Of a DNA stretch of 64,000 bases, positions 23,172 to 33,448 are shown piece after piece; the stretch's first letter is position 1; each line of letters opens with the position of its first letter. A model generated the notes under the pieces. It did no database searches, had not been told where the DNA came from, and saw only the letters and a list, made by a program, of their open reading frames with translations. Source of the stretch: Siphonodentalium dalli (Eukaryota; Mollusca; Scaphopoda; Gadilida; Siphonodentaliidae). Location: NCBI GenBank assembly GCA_032622095.1, contig CP136063.1, forward strand, positions 88,267,980 through 88,331,979, in the 5' to 3' direction. The position numbers and the translations under genes were made by a program.

Positions 23172-23629
23172 TTAAAGGTACTCAGTCCGAATTAACGCTC
23201 GCAAATTACTATTTCCTTGGCTTCGGGTGTAAAACATATTTGATTCGAGTCGAGGAACCCACCCATCAAAGCTAGGAGTGATCAGATATCGATGTGTGAA
23301 ATCTATTATTTTAATTGTAAGTCGCCCAGTAAACTGTCGACGAGAAGAACTTATTTGACCAGATAGCAGATGAAGATCGATAACTCTAAAATCCAGTGGC
23401 TTTTTTGTGTCAGATATTTGGCAACCGGCAAAATTTCGCTGAACAAAACGTGATAAATAACAGGTTTTGGGCAATTTTATACTATAGTTTTGACTGTGGT
23501 AAGCATTATTTTTGGGCAATTAATCGATTCTGAAAACTGAAGCCGCATTTCAAAAAATATTGTTGTTGTTGTTGTTGTTGTTGGAATCTGATGATATGGG
23601 GACTGTCGAATCGGATAGAGTACCTTTAA
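23172..23629 (+). mobile_element. Family L element copy 2 (TTAA-bordered)
   Basis: Runs from TTAA-AGGTACTCAGTCCGA to GGATAGAGTACCT-TTAA. It contains TTGATTCGAGTCGAGGAACC and a (TTG)n run at 23561-23582. The ends are inverted repeats and the TTAA borders suggest a piggyBac-like origin. Confidence 0.7.
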
Positions 23630-24324
23630 ATCCCGAATACGGGTTAAAATTGGCATATGAATCCCGACTACCAATTAACAGCAATGTGGATATGAATCCT
23701 GCATACCATGCACTTCAATATATCACCCGAATCCCGCGTATCAGAATGGGGATGTTGGTGATATCCTCGTTCTATCATCAAGCTTGTATCCATGCACTTT
23801 CCACCCGGTGCAATACAATGCTTTGAGTTCATAATACTTCATGTAACAAACGGTGTAAAGATTACTTGAGGGTTGTCTTCAGACTCCCAGTTACAACAAC
23901 GTACAGGTACAAAAACCGTACAATATCAAATTCAGCATTACCATTGAAAAACAAAAGCTGAAAACCAATCGTCGCATCGGTGCTTTAATGTTCCATATCC
24001 ATTTTTGAATATTTGTGTGTAGCTCGATTTGAAAATTTGACATGCACCTGGTTTTCGGATAAGTCTGCTTTATTTTCACCTTATATGTTGTTTTCATTTT
24101 ATCCTGAAAAACTATAATCTGTTTAAATTGTCTTGCTTTAAATGTCAGTATTATTCTTGTAATTTGTTGACACGTGTTTGGAGATAGAACACTTAGCTGA
24201 ATAAATTAGCTTTTTTCGTGAGTGCTAAAGTTTTTTTTTTTTTTTTTTTTAAATCATTATAAAGTACAAAACTCGCACATTATATGATGTTCTATATTAT
24301 GTTAATCAAGGAATTCCGCTAGAA
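23630..24324. other. Unassigned stretch with a poly-T tract
   Basis: The poly-T (about 21) is at 24231-24251. No gene or shared repeat is recognised. Confidence 0.3.
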
Positions 24325-24794
24325 TTAAAGGTACTCAATCCGATCAGACGCTCCTAAATTACTATTTCTTTGGCTTCGGGGGGGGGGGGTAAAATATTTG
24401 ATTCAAGTCGAGGAACCCACCCATCAAAGCTCACAGCGATCAGATATCTATTTTTGAAGTTTGTTATTTCTCGAGTTGTGAAATAATATGTGACTCAGAA
24501 ACACGTGGTCAAAAGGAGTGTCTCGGACAAACTTGCGGATGAAGATGGATAACTCTAATATCAAGTGGTAATACGGTCATATTTCGTGATACTTTAGTGA
24601 TAATACGGCCATATTTTGTTGAACAAAATTGATAAATAATAAGTTTTGAGAAATTTGATACCATAGTTGACAGTGGTTAGCATTATTTTATTGCAATAAA
24701 TCGATTCTGATAACTAAAGTGTATTTTGAAGAAATGTTGTTGTTGTTGTATCTTGATGATATGGGGACCGTCTGATCTGATTGAGTACCTTTAA
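24325..24794 (+). mobile_element. Family L element copy 3 (TTAA-bordered)
   Basis: The best-preserved ends of the family are here: TTAA-AGGTACTCAATCCGATCAG on the left and CTGATCTGATTGAGTACCT-TTAA on the right. The body matches copy 2 with several indels and a shorter (TTG)n run at about 24737. Confidence 0.75.
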
Positions 24795-25494
24795 CATTTT
24801 CATATAAATGAGTAAGAAAGCGCTCTTTCCAGCCAAGCACGTTGACGGCCATTATTATCCCATTACTTACCATTGTCTGTTCGAGATAGAACCTTTTAAC
24901 CCTGAAATTTACGCGACCATGCACGTGGTACGAAATAAATCAATTAATTTGTCCACAGTGGAAGAGATGCAACAATACAGCACTGACATAAAAAATTAAT
25001 TCGGGAGATGGAACGTATTTACATAGCCTCTCATCAGGGGCGTAGCAAGCAAATTTTATTGGGGGGGGGGGGTATAACCATTCATCGCGAAGCGATTACC
25101 CGACGCCGAATCGGTGGGGAGAGCACGAGAGGGGGTCGCCCCCTCTCGATGGGGGGGGGGGGGGGGGGTCCGGGGGTCCTCCCCCTTGAAAATTTTCTGA
25201 CATTGGAAGCTTAAAGTGACTCTCTGGTGGCTTCTGACCCATCTGACATTGTTTTCCCACCACTACATTATCATAGATTAGATCAACATTCTTATAATTT
25301 ATCAATTGTAATTTCATAAAATGGTAGGCCGATTGAAAGTGTAATGAACAAATAGGTATATGGGAATTCATGTTGTGTTATTATCTAGTCATTAATGATG
25401 TGAAATTACTCCCATAACTGGGATCAGATATTCAGAAAGTATATGTCACAAACAACCATGAGAAAGTAGACTCCATGGATACACACATCACCAT

Positions 25495-25856
25495 GGGTAT
25501 GTATCGTGGGGTATTTATCGTGTGGGTATGAATAGTGTGGGTATGTATATATCGTGGTTATGTATAGTGGGTATGTATCGTGTGGGTATATATCCTGGGT
25601 ATGTATAGCGTGGTTATGTATAGTGGTGGTATGTATTGTGTGAGTATATATGTATCGTGTGGGTATGTATAGTGTTGGTATGTATAGTGTGGGTATGTAT
25701 AATGTGGGTATGTATAGTGTGGGTATGACATGCATAGCGTGGTTATGTATAGTGGTGGTATGTATTGTGTGAGTATGTATCGTGTGGGTATGTATAGTGT
25801 GGGTATGTATAATGTGGGTATGTATAGTGTGGGTATGTATAGCGTGGGTATGTAGG
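25495..25856. repeat. Minisatellite array 1 (about 14-15 bp unit)
   Basis: The unit GTGGGTATGTATAGT is repeated more than 20 times with variants (ATCGT, GGTGG, AATGT). Long minus-strand frames reading YPHYT repeats are by-products of the unit. Confidence 0.85.
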
Positions 25857-26190
25857 TGCCTGAAGGGTCACTCTCACCAAAAAAAGTGCTGAAGGATCCT
25901 GAAGGGTACACAGGATTTGAAAATGTGCTGAAGGGTACACAGGGTTTGTGATCGCCACTAACATCGTTACTTAAACTGTGTTTCTGAAAGTCTGGTGCCC
26001 ATTAGCAGTTTGTTTTCAGTTCATTTTAATGTTCTTTGGAACGTAAATAATTATTCTCTAACAGAAATCATGGCAGATACGAAAACTAAACGTCATTTAG
26101 AACGACATTTCAAACCCTGTGTACCCTTCAGCACATTTTCAAATCCTGTGTACCCTTCAGCACTTTTTTTGGTGAGAGTGACCCCTTCAG
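25857..26190. repeat. Inverted repeat between the two minisatellites
   Basis: The left arm 25868-25948 (AAGGGTCACTCTCACC..AAGTGCTGAAGG..CACAGGATTTGAAAATGTGC) is mirrored by 26112-26192. Each arm itself contains a short tandem pair (GCTGAAGG..GGGTACACAGG twice). The loop is about 160 bp. Confidence 0.75.
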
Positions 26191-26455
26191 CTATAGTGGT
26201 GGTATATATTGTGTGGGTATGTATCGTGTGGGTATGTATAGTGGTGGTATATATTGTGTGGGTATATGTATCGTGTGGGTATGTATAGTGTGGGTATGTA
26301 TAGTGTGGGTATGTATAATGTGGGTATGCATAGTGTGGGTATGTATAGTGTTGGTATGTATAGTATGGGTGTGTATCGTTTGGGTATGTATAGTGTGGGT
26401 ATGTATCATGGAGGTATGTATGGTGTGGGTATGTATCGTGGGGGTGTGCATTGCC
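26191..26455. repeat. Minisatellite array 2 (same unit)
   Basis: About 17 units of GTGGGTATGTATAGT-type sequence in the same orientation as array 1. It ends before GTGTGCATTGCCGCGATCG. Confidence 0.85.
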
Positions 26456-26571
26456 GCGATCGTCGGCGATACTTCATTAGTTTGCCAAATATTTTTTACT
26501 AACCTTTGGAAAATATTGGGGGGGGGGGGTAAATACCCCTTGCCCCCGGTTCCTACGCCCCTGCCTCTCAT

Positions 26572-27382
26572 TCACATCTGGTACATGCTATACTCAATAT
26601 CTTTTGTTTTTCGGACAGAAATTATCGTGCCGAATCGAACGATACCATTATCTCATTTTCCCACCAAAATGGATATTATATAGAACATTTTAGCATCGAG
26701 GCGACGCAATTGAGACAATATAAAGAGGACTTATATATTCTTACTTTGTTATCGAACAAATTATGCAATAACTTGACTAGACTAAGTGTCTCCAGGCTTA
26801 TATTCTGATATATAAATGGATTACAGCTTTATATATATAGGCCTTGCAACGACTCTTTGAATAACACCGCGCGGAATCAATGGGAAGAAGACCTGGGAAA
26901 AACAGGATGAAATTCTCAAAGAACAAGAAACTGTACAGCAGTATCAACAAGAAATGAGAATACACACATATATATACAAACTCCAGGCAGAGTATCTAGA
27001 TATAGTTACCGGCTGAGATCTATCACAGTGAAACGGAGAGGGCGCTGCATGGAGTTTGACACATATATATAGAACTCGAAACAGCAGAACTCGAAACAAC
27101 CCCACACTCATATTCTGGAGATAAACAACAGCACATGCAACAACAACAACAACAAAAAAATAATTTTGTAAACAATTGCTTCTTTTGATGTGTTCCATTT
27201 AATTAAAGCACAGGGGGCTGTAACTGTATATATATTTATATATGCACACAAGCCTGCTATATAGCCTACGTCATGCATGGTCTCCCCATTATAGTACCAC
27301 AACGTATATATGCCCTATATATTATAGCAGGCGTGGCTGGATTTGGGGCGGGGGGGGGGGGTAAATTAATGGATATACAGTG
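26572..27382. other. Unassigned stretch with short microsatellites
   Basis: (TA)n-like runs and a CAACAACAACAACAAC run at about 27138 are present, plus a G tract near 27346. No gene is recognised. Confidence 0.3.
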
Positions 27383-27868
27383 TTAAAGGCTCACTTAATT
27401 TTCGAGTCACTGATTATTTTTGTACAATGCCCTAGCTGATATACGGTTTTTATAACAACCTATGCCATAAATATGATTAAAATACTATATAATTCATCAT
27501 CATTTGAAACGTTTGTGTCTCAGAAGATGCCCATAGAGAATTTGATAAAAGGTGAAATCATTACAAAGATTACCCCCGTTTTGGCTCCCAGAATGCAACA
27601 GAATTCAAACTAAAAAGGTATTTCCAATGGAAGGGGAATAACTCTATCTTTAAGATTTAGAGTTATTCCGCCTCCATTGAAAATCATACAATTTAAACTA
27701 CAATCCAGATGAAAAAAACACGTCATAACTCAACAAAAACAACATTCACAGTTTATTACACCGGATAAGTTGATAATACAATGTTTTGGAGCCTTCCTCT
27801 TTCAAATGGTATATAATATGGCATATATTTTATATATGCGATCTGGGGGTTCGAAAATTAAGTGGGCC
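27383..27868. mobile_element. Family D element copy 3, uninterrupted
   Basis: It runs from TTAA-AGGCTCACTTAATTTTCG to GGTTCGAAAATTAAGTGGGCC, with the internal hairpin GAAGGGGAATAACTCTA / TAGAGTTATTCCGCCTCC (27625-27680). It serves as the empty-site reference for the insertions in copies 2 and 4. Confidence 0.75.
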
Positions 27869-28880
27869 AAAAAACAAACTGGTAACTAATATTAACTCTC
27901 AGACATTACAAACATGTCAGTTTATCCAATGAAGTCTAAATAAAAATAAAAACACTTTTTGAAGAAAAAAATGGCCTGATCCAGGCAGGAACTTGAAAAT
28001 AATTTTTTTGGCAGTCAGATTACGTCACTGTTCCCGTCGAAATTTGCTGAGAACGCAAAACATAATTAGATAGATATGCATATTCATTAGATGCAAATCA
28101 ACAGACTGATGAAATGACTTGGTCGAATAAAATAGTCCGAAAAACATCGTGTTTACAAATGACGTCACACAAGTATATTGTTGTTGTTTTGATTTGGCTT
28201 TCAGCTGACTACTTTTTGACACAAAATAGCACAAGCAAAGATACACTGTTACAAGCAAACATCGGCTGTTTGGCAAGCACAGTTCTGACCGGAATTATAA
28301 GGACGAATCTTTAATAATTGTTTGCGGTAATTTGAAGCTTTGGTATGATGTTTATTTTGTGCACAAGTGTCCGAAAATAGAGCTGTTTTGACAGATTTTA
28401 CAAGGTGCATTTCCAGGGCGATGCCATGAACTTGAACTCGGAATTGCGACGCAGTCTGCGCATGAAAACAAAGGATCGAGCTCGAAACCTACTTTTTATC
28501 GTATTTTATAATGTGTACATTCCGATTTACGTTTTCTATTGATTTGAAGCTTTCCATCGCATTGGGGAGTAATTGATTCAGACTGCAACAGTGCAAGTGG
28601 AATACACAATATCGGTAGGCCCACCAACAAGTTGTGAGTACTGGCTACTGCACTGCGTCAATTTACTGATAAATGACACACGACAACGGAACTGTTGTGT
28701 TACTAAACAGACGGATCAACTCAAATTGAAACCCATATTTCTCTTGCCTGCTAGTGCGTGAATAAAACAACATGGCCCAACCTGCAATATCTTGTTCTTC
28801 ATGCAGGTAGCATGAACGTTGATCAGACCAGACCAACTTCCAGGTTCTCAGAATTCCACTTGTACCCCATTCCCTTGGAA
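27869..28880. other. Unassigned stretch
   Basis: Minus frames 28025-28276 and 28663-29034 and plus frames here lack recognisable domains. A C tract is at about 28917-28928. No shared repeat was found. Confidence 0.3.
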
Positions 28881-28929
28881 TGGAACTTAATTCAAATGCC
28901 TTAAATTTCTGACCGCCCCCCCCCCCCCA

Positions 28930-29130
28930 ATTATATGCAAGTTTGGAAAATTTCCAATTGTTCGCCATTTCAGAAAAAAAATTTGACCAAAAGTTGAAAT
29001 ATATGCCACTTGGTTGTTTGTCTAAAAACAACAAATTCCCAACTAATTACAGCTGGTCGGTATATGAGAACAAATTTCCAACTATGTTGTGTCTGGACAT
29101 GAAATTTCCAACTGTTGAACATTTTGACTA
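28930..29130. repeat. Cluster of AAATTTCCAAC motifs
   Basis: AAATTTCCAA / AAATTCCCAACT / AAATTTCCAACT recur at about 28950, 29033, 29071 and 29102. This is the complement of the cluster at 15020-15500. The next sequence is the start of element B's end. Confidence 0.4.
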
Positions 29131-29146
29131 AAGTTGCATGGATATG

Positions 29147-29177
29147 GGAGATAGGCCGTTTTCACATTTATTCCCTT
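29147..29177. repeat. Left terminus of element B
   Basis: GGCCGTTTTCACATTTATTC is the reverse complement of the terminus at 44356-44380 (AATAAATGTGAAAAAGGCC) and at 14459-14480. Here it is followed directly by the EnSpm-like element instead of the expected TTTGCGCTTAAG arrays, which resume at 38754. Confidence 0.6.
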
Positions 29178-29187
29178 CCCTTACCGA

Positions 29188-29520
29188 AATCTTAGTGATA
29201 TCTTAGTGCTTCCTTAGTGCTTGAATGCTGGAGGAAAATCACTAAGAAATCACTAACAATAATCATTAGGTGAGAATGCCTAATAGGGAAAGTTAGTGCT
29301 AAGCTTAGTGCTTCTTAGTGCTCGAGCACTACCTTAGTGCTTCCTTAGTCCTCTATTTGGATGAAATATTCATGAGCTTAGTGCTCGAGCACTAAGCTTA
29401 GTGCTCGAGCACTAAGCTTAGTGCTCGAGCACTAATCTAATTTACATATCACTAGTCCTTACTTTTTCAATGCTTAGTGCTTAAGCACTTATTTTTAGTG
29501 ATTTATAAGCACTAGGGTTG
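29188..29520. repeat. Left subterminal palindrome array
   Basis: CTTAGTGC / GCACTAAG occur about 20 times in 330 bp. They include three consecutive perfect palindromes GCTTAGTGCTCGAGCACTAA at 29377-29435. In plant CACTA elements such subterminal repeats are binding sites for the element's own protein (established for En/Spm TnpA). The role here is inferred. Confidence 0.8.
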
Positions 29521-30544
29521 AATGAAAATCATTAGTGCCAGCTACATGTATTATAGGTCTGCCTCTACATGTATGTAGGCTAAATATACATGCACATGTA
29601 CTCACAATTTAAGCTATAGGGTCCAGCATTCTGTACCAGGTACATGTATATAATCCTCATGTTTTCAATAAAAAACTGCATAATTTTCAAACTTTTATTT
29701 GAAAAAATAACAGGAAAATTGTAGGTTTTTCAGGAGTTACCTATTTTGAAAACGGGATAACCTACATGAACTTGTATGAGATAACCGTCTGCAACCTTTC
29801 CGCACATTTTGTTTAATAGTTCCCATTAAAAAAGTTCATTGATATACAGTTATGGAAGCTTGTATTACTGTTTTTCCTCAATTTTTGCTTTCAAACAAGA
29901 CATATATTTACGATGAGATAGAACTACAAGGAATAACTATATTTAAAGTTAAATAAACTACATGTACATGCGGAAAGATGCAGATGTTGTTATCCCGTAG
30001 GTTAGCCCGTTTCTAGGATAGATAAGTCTTGAAAAACATACATAGATAATAATAAAAATAACATCTATGTACAGATTAATTTGGTCATGTCCTAATTATC
30101 TTGTCTTGCATTCTCTAAAACTATCTGTATCTGTATGTGTGTTCAGCACTGGAGCCTATCGACTGTGATTTTACTATACTGTCTTATTGCTGCAAAGAGA
30201 AATAAAGAGAAAATACGTTTAAAATTGATATATATGGAAGGTTAATTGTAGGCATACTAATACTGAACTGGTTTCAGTTCATAAAATTTACAGGTTTCAT
30301 TCAGTTCATAAAATTTACGAGTACCTCAAAAGATTAGATTCAGATAAATAAGATGGAAATTACTGATTAACAGTCGCCGGTCTAGTGAATATATTGAGTT
30401 ATTGGACCTGAGAATATATAGTATGCAAATATTTCTCAAAAGTTTCTTAACACGAGTCTAGCATCTAATCATGAAATCATGAAATCATAAATCAGAATTC
30501 TTCACAAAGCAAATATTTAATGGATTTACTGATTTAGTTGAATC

Positions 30545-31834
30545 TTACTCTTGATCTCTAGTCCTGGCATTGGCACATTTCCTATTAAACCGCCGATTAA
30601 TCTCAACTGCTGATGGCATTGGTAGTTGCTGCTTATCAGCGTATGCTTTGAGGAAGTCTGAAAGAGAAAAGGATAGAATAATAATGATTCTAACCTAAAC
30701 AGAACAGATACATAAAAATTCATGGAGGATGGATTTATTGTCTAAAAAAATTGTGAAGAAAGGAACAAAGATTTTATTTCGAAGTATCTTGTTCACCTGA
30801 CATCTTGAATAAGCCACAGCTAGTGTAATCAGAATTTATTAATCTCACTTAGTTCTTTTGATTGCACATGTTTCGAGATTTCATCATATTAAGCATAATC
30901 TATAATACCATTAAAAATCCGAAGTATGCCTCATTTTTATTCACGTGGAAATGTTTAGTAGTAAAAATATTTGTTAAGATGATCGAAATACTCCATGGGA
31001 GCTAGTGTTTCACATAGCCTTTAAAATATCAACATACCTTTAATTGCCGAAACTCTGAGCTCATCGAGAGGAGCTCTTGATTTGTCTTTCGGTGTTCGGA
31101 GTCCACAACCACGTGAAGACACTAGCTCCTCTCGACTGAAGACCATATCAATCACTTTGTTCTGTATTGCTACTATCGGGTTGGTAGCTCCAGCAGCATA
31201 TGTTTTGGCACTGTGGAGCTGCCGACTATCAACTAATATATCCATATATTGGTTTGGATGTGTTTGATGGACAACCAATGGCACCATGTGTCCGCTCTGA
31301 AATATATACATGAAACATCAAGTCAAATTCATCTACATCAGAATGAAACAATGGTAATTGTACGAAGCTGAGATTGAATATGGGTACAGTCTACTCACCT
31401 TGTCATTTATTTTAGATACACGGCCTGCTTCTTGACTTATATTGATTTATTATTTTCCTAACTATACTGGTAGGTCTTGTTGTTCTTTTAGGTTATAATT
31501 TGATATGTGAACTACTTCATTTACAATTCCAGCTCAAATCTATGTTCGGGTCAATGAATTATGCAAATGTTATATAATGTTCAGATTATAATTCAATAAT
31601 ATTTGAATATGCAATATTTTCCATCAAAGTAGTCAAATTATGATTATATGGTACATGTACTACGGTACATAGCGAACAGTACCCAGTGGAAGACAAAACA
31701 TACAATGATAAGAAAAGTACTCACAATTGCACCTTTCTTTGCCGACGACAAACAGCTGTGAGCAGCAGGCGAACTTGTTGGGATAGGCCTTGGTGTCTTC
31801 GGGGTCAGATGCAGTTGTGATGATTCTTGGTTGT
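30545..31834 (-). CDS. BEN-domain protein encoded by the EnSpm-like element
   Basis: Three minus-strand exons fit together in phase: 31725-31834, 31038-31296 and 30545-30657 (stop TAA). All have AG acceptors and the first two have GT donors. The joined product ends with a BEN domain: VIDMVFSREELVSS, GCGLRT, PLDELRVSAIK, then after the last splice DFLKAYA..INRRFNRKCANAR. This matches the F-R-x-L, PLD and C-x-NAR pattern of BEN domains in NACC1 and related chromatin factors. BEN domains bind DNA, often palindromic sites (known for Drosophila Insensitive and for BANP). The first exon(s) were not found; exon 31725-31834 needs one base from upstream. A possible extra exon ending at 31399 (GRVSKINDK before a GTGAGT donor) would precede SGHMVP. 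Location inside the transposon and divergence from the transposase suggest an accessory transposition or regulatory protein. Confidence 0.8.
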
Positions 31835-32079
31835 CTGAGAGAGAGAACAAACAGTTGAGATAATAATTTTTAATTCAGAGATGTTAAGTGACCCACTGAA
31901 TGAAATAATCAGTATTTAGATGAGAAAAGTATAATAAGTCAGAATATTCTTTGAATAACAAGTATAACATTACACACTATGTTTAGTTTCTAATAGAAAC
32001 CAAATCACTTGGTTAACATTGGATAAGAGGTATAAATAATATATCCTCATGCATTGCATGTCATACATGTTATAACACG

Positions 32080-32630
32080 CAGCGGGTATGAATCCCGCGT
32101 ATACGAAAATGCTCCGAATACCATGTAGGCCTACCAATGGAGGGGGTGATACGTATATAGGCCTACGTATATACCCTCCTCATTCACAATATATATCTTC
32201 CGAAAGAATCGAGCAATGTATATTATATATGGTACCTGTAACCGTACATTTCCCAACCGGGCATTCCCCCACCCGCTCTGAAATTGGCAAAGCGGACATT
32301 AATTTCCCCACCCGGACATTCACCCACCGGATATTTACCCACAAGTTACTCGATCAATATCAAAGAGGACATTTCCCCACCGGACTTTTCCCCACCTTTG
32401 ACTGATTATTACTATGAGTGTGTGGTAAAATATGTGGGGAAATGTCCGGGATTCATATTATTCATATTATAGATCATGCCATGTTTGTTGCGATATCGGT
32501 TCACATAATTTAAGTCAGAGAAAAGCATGCAATTTTGAGTTGGGGACAATAGCCAGGTATTTTTTGGTCGCGGGAAGATTCGACTGGGAAGATTCGGCCA
32601 GTCGTTTGATCGACAGGTAATAGGCACAAT
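32080..32630. repeat. Nested fragments between the two transposon genes
   Basis: 32086-32462 begins GGTATGAATCCCGCG and ends GTCCGGGATTCATA, so it folds on itself. Its interior repeats a CCCCACCGGACATT motif. 32463-32560 contains ATAGATCATGCCATG and AAAAGCATGCAATTTTGAGT, which are internal and terminal pieces of family F. These lie in the intergenic region of the EnSpm-like element and may separate its promoters. Confidence 0.5.
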
Positions 32631-32699
32631 TTGTTATTTTTTATTTTATTTTATTTTTTTTAATATTTTTATGATTTTTTTTGTTTTGGTGTGCTTAAT

Positions 32700-33003
32700 A
32701 CCTGTGGTTTGATCTAGCCAATCAGTAGAGCGATTACGGCTTGTGTGGGGACTCAGCTTGTGTGCACAGCTTAGTCTTTGTCTTATTGAAAGAACATTTG
32801 GTTGTAACAATAACTAATTGGTAAGGGGCGTGCCAAGCTGGAAAACGGAACGATATAACTGTAGTACGTTTCCATTTTCAGTCAATCCGACAAACTTCAC
32901 AAAGGCGATCCATTTATTTCAGTTTGTTCATCGACCAACCGACCGTTTATTCTAAGTTCTACATTTTATATTACAAGTTCTGAAAAAGACAGAAAAGGTG
33001 AGT
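32700..33003 (+). promoter_or_regulatory. Candidate promoter and 5' UTR exon of the transposase gene
   Basis: A CCAAT box (AGCCAATCAG, 32717) precedes a stretch ending in a consensus splice donor AAAAG|GTGAGT at 32997|32998. The next acceptor, TTTGCAG at 33439, lies nine bases before the transposase ATG. This points to a 5' UTR exon ending at 32997. The transcription start was not located. Confidence 0.5.
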
Positions 33004-33448
33004 CTACTAGATAGAAACCAATTTTATTACCGAACTGAATCAATACAGGCATGTTACAATTTAGTTTGTTTACTTAGTTGTACCGTACCGCGAAAATAGG
33101 ATATTCAAATTGAAGGAAACGGCATGAGTTGCTGCTACACTAAGTACATGTTGACACTTGATCAATCGTTTATAGTGGTAAAGACTGCCAACGTTGAATT
33201 GGTTAATAAATTGATTATAAACCATTATACATTTTTCCACAAACTTTTATTTCTGGTTGGTTGGTTGTTATTTCTTTTCACCGTAATCATGCAGGTCTGG
33301 CAAATGTTTTTATATAAAATTGGATAAATACCAACATCCCATCCGATCTATGGACGGGACATTCTATGTAGCACTCACATTCATAAATTCCAATTAAACA
33401 TCTCTATGTATTATTATAGTGGTTTACATTACTTTGCAGATAATCAAA

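Larger units (their letters stand above)
25027..26571. mobile_element. hAT-like non-autonomous element with perfect 8-bp target duplication
   Basis: The ends CAGGGGCGTAGCAA (from 25035) and TTCCTACGCCCCTG (to 26563) are inverted repeats. They are flanked by identical CCTCTCAT at 25027-25034 and 26564-26571. The 1529-bp body has no transposase. It holds G tracts near both ends, two minisatellite arrays, and an inverted repeat between them. Eight-bp duplication plus CAGGGG ends identify a hAT-type element. Confidence 0.88.

Noticed and set aside
25424-26571. Long frames with YPHYT or VGMYS pentapeptide-like repeats
   Set aside because: Direct translation of the 14-15 bp minisatellite in several frames on both strands; no gene structure.
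28025-28276. 83-codon minus frame with Cys-rich start
   Set aside because: No recognisable domain, no conserved neighbours; length is within chance in AT-rich DNA.
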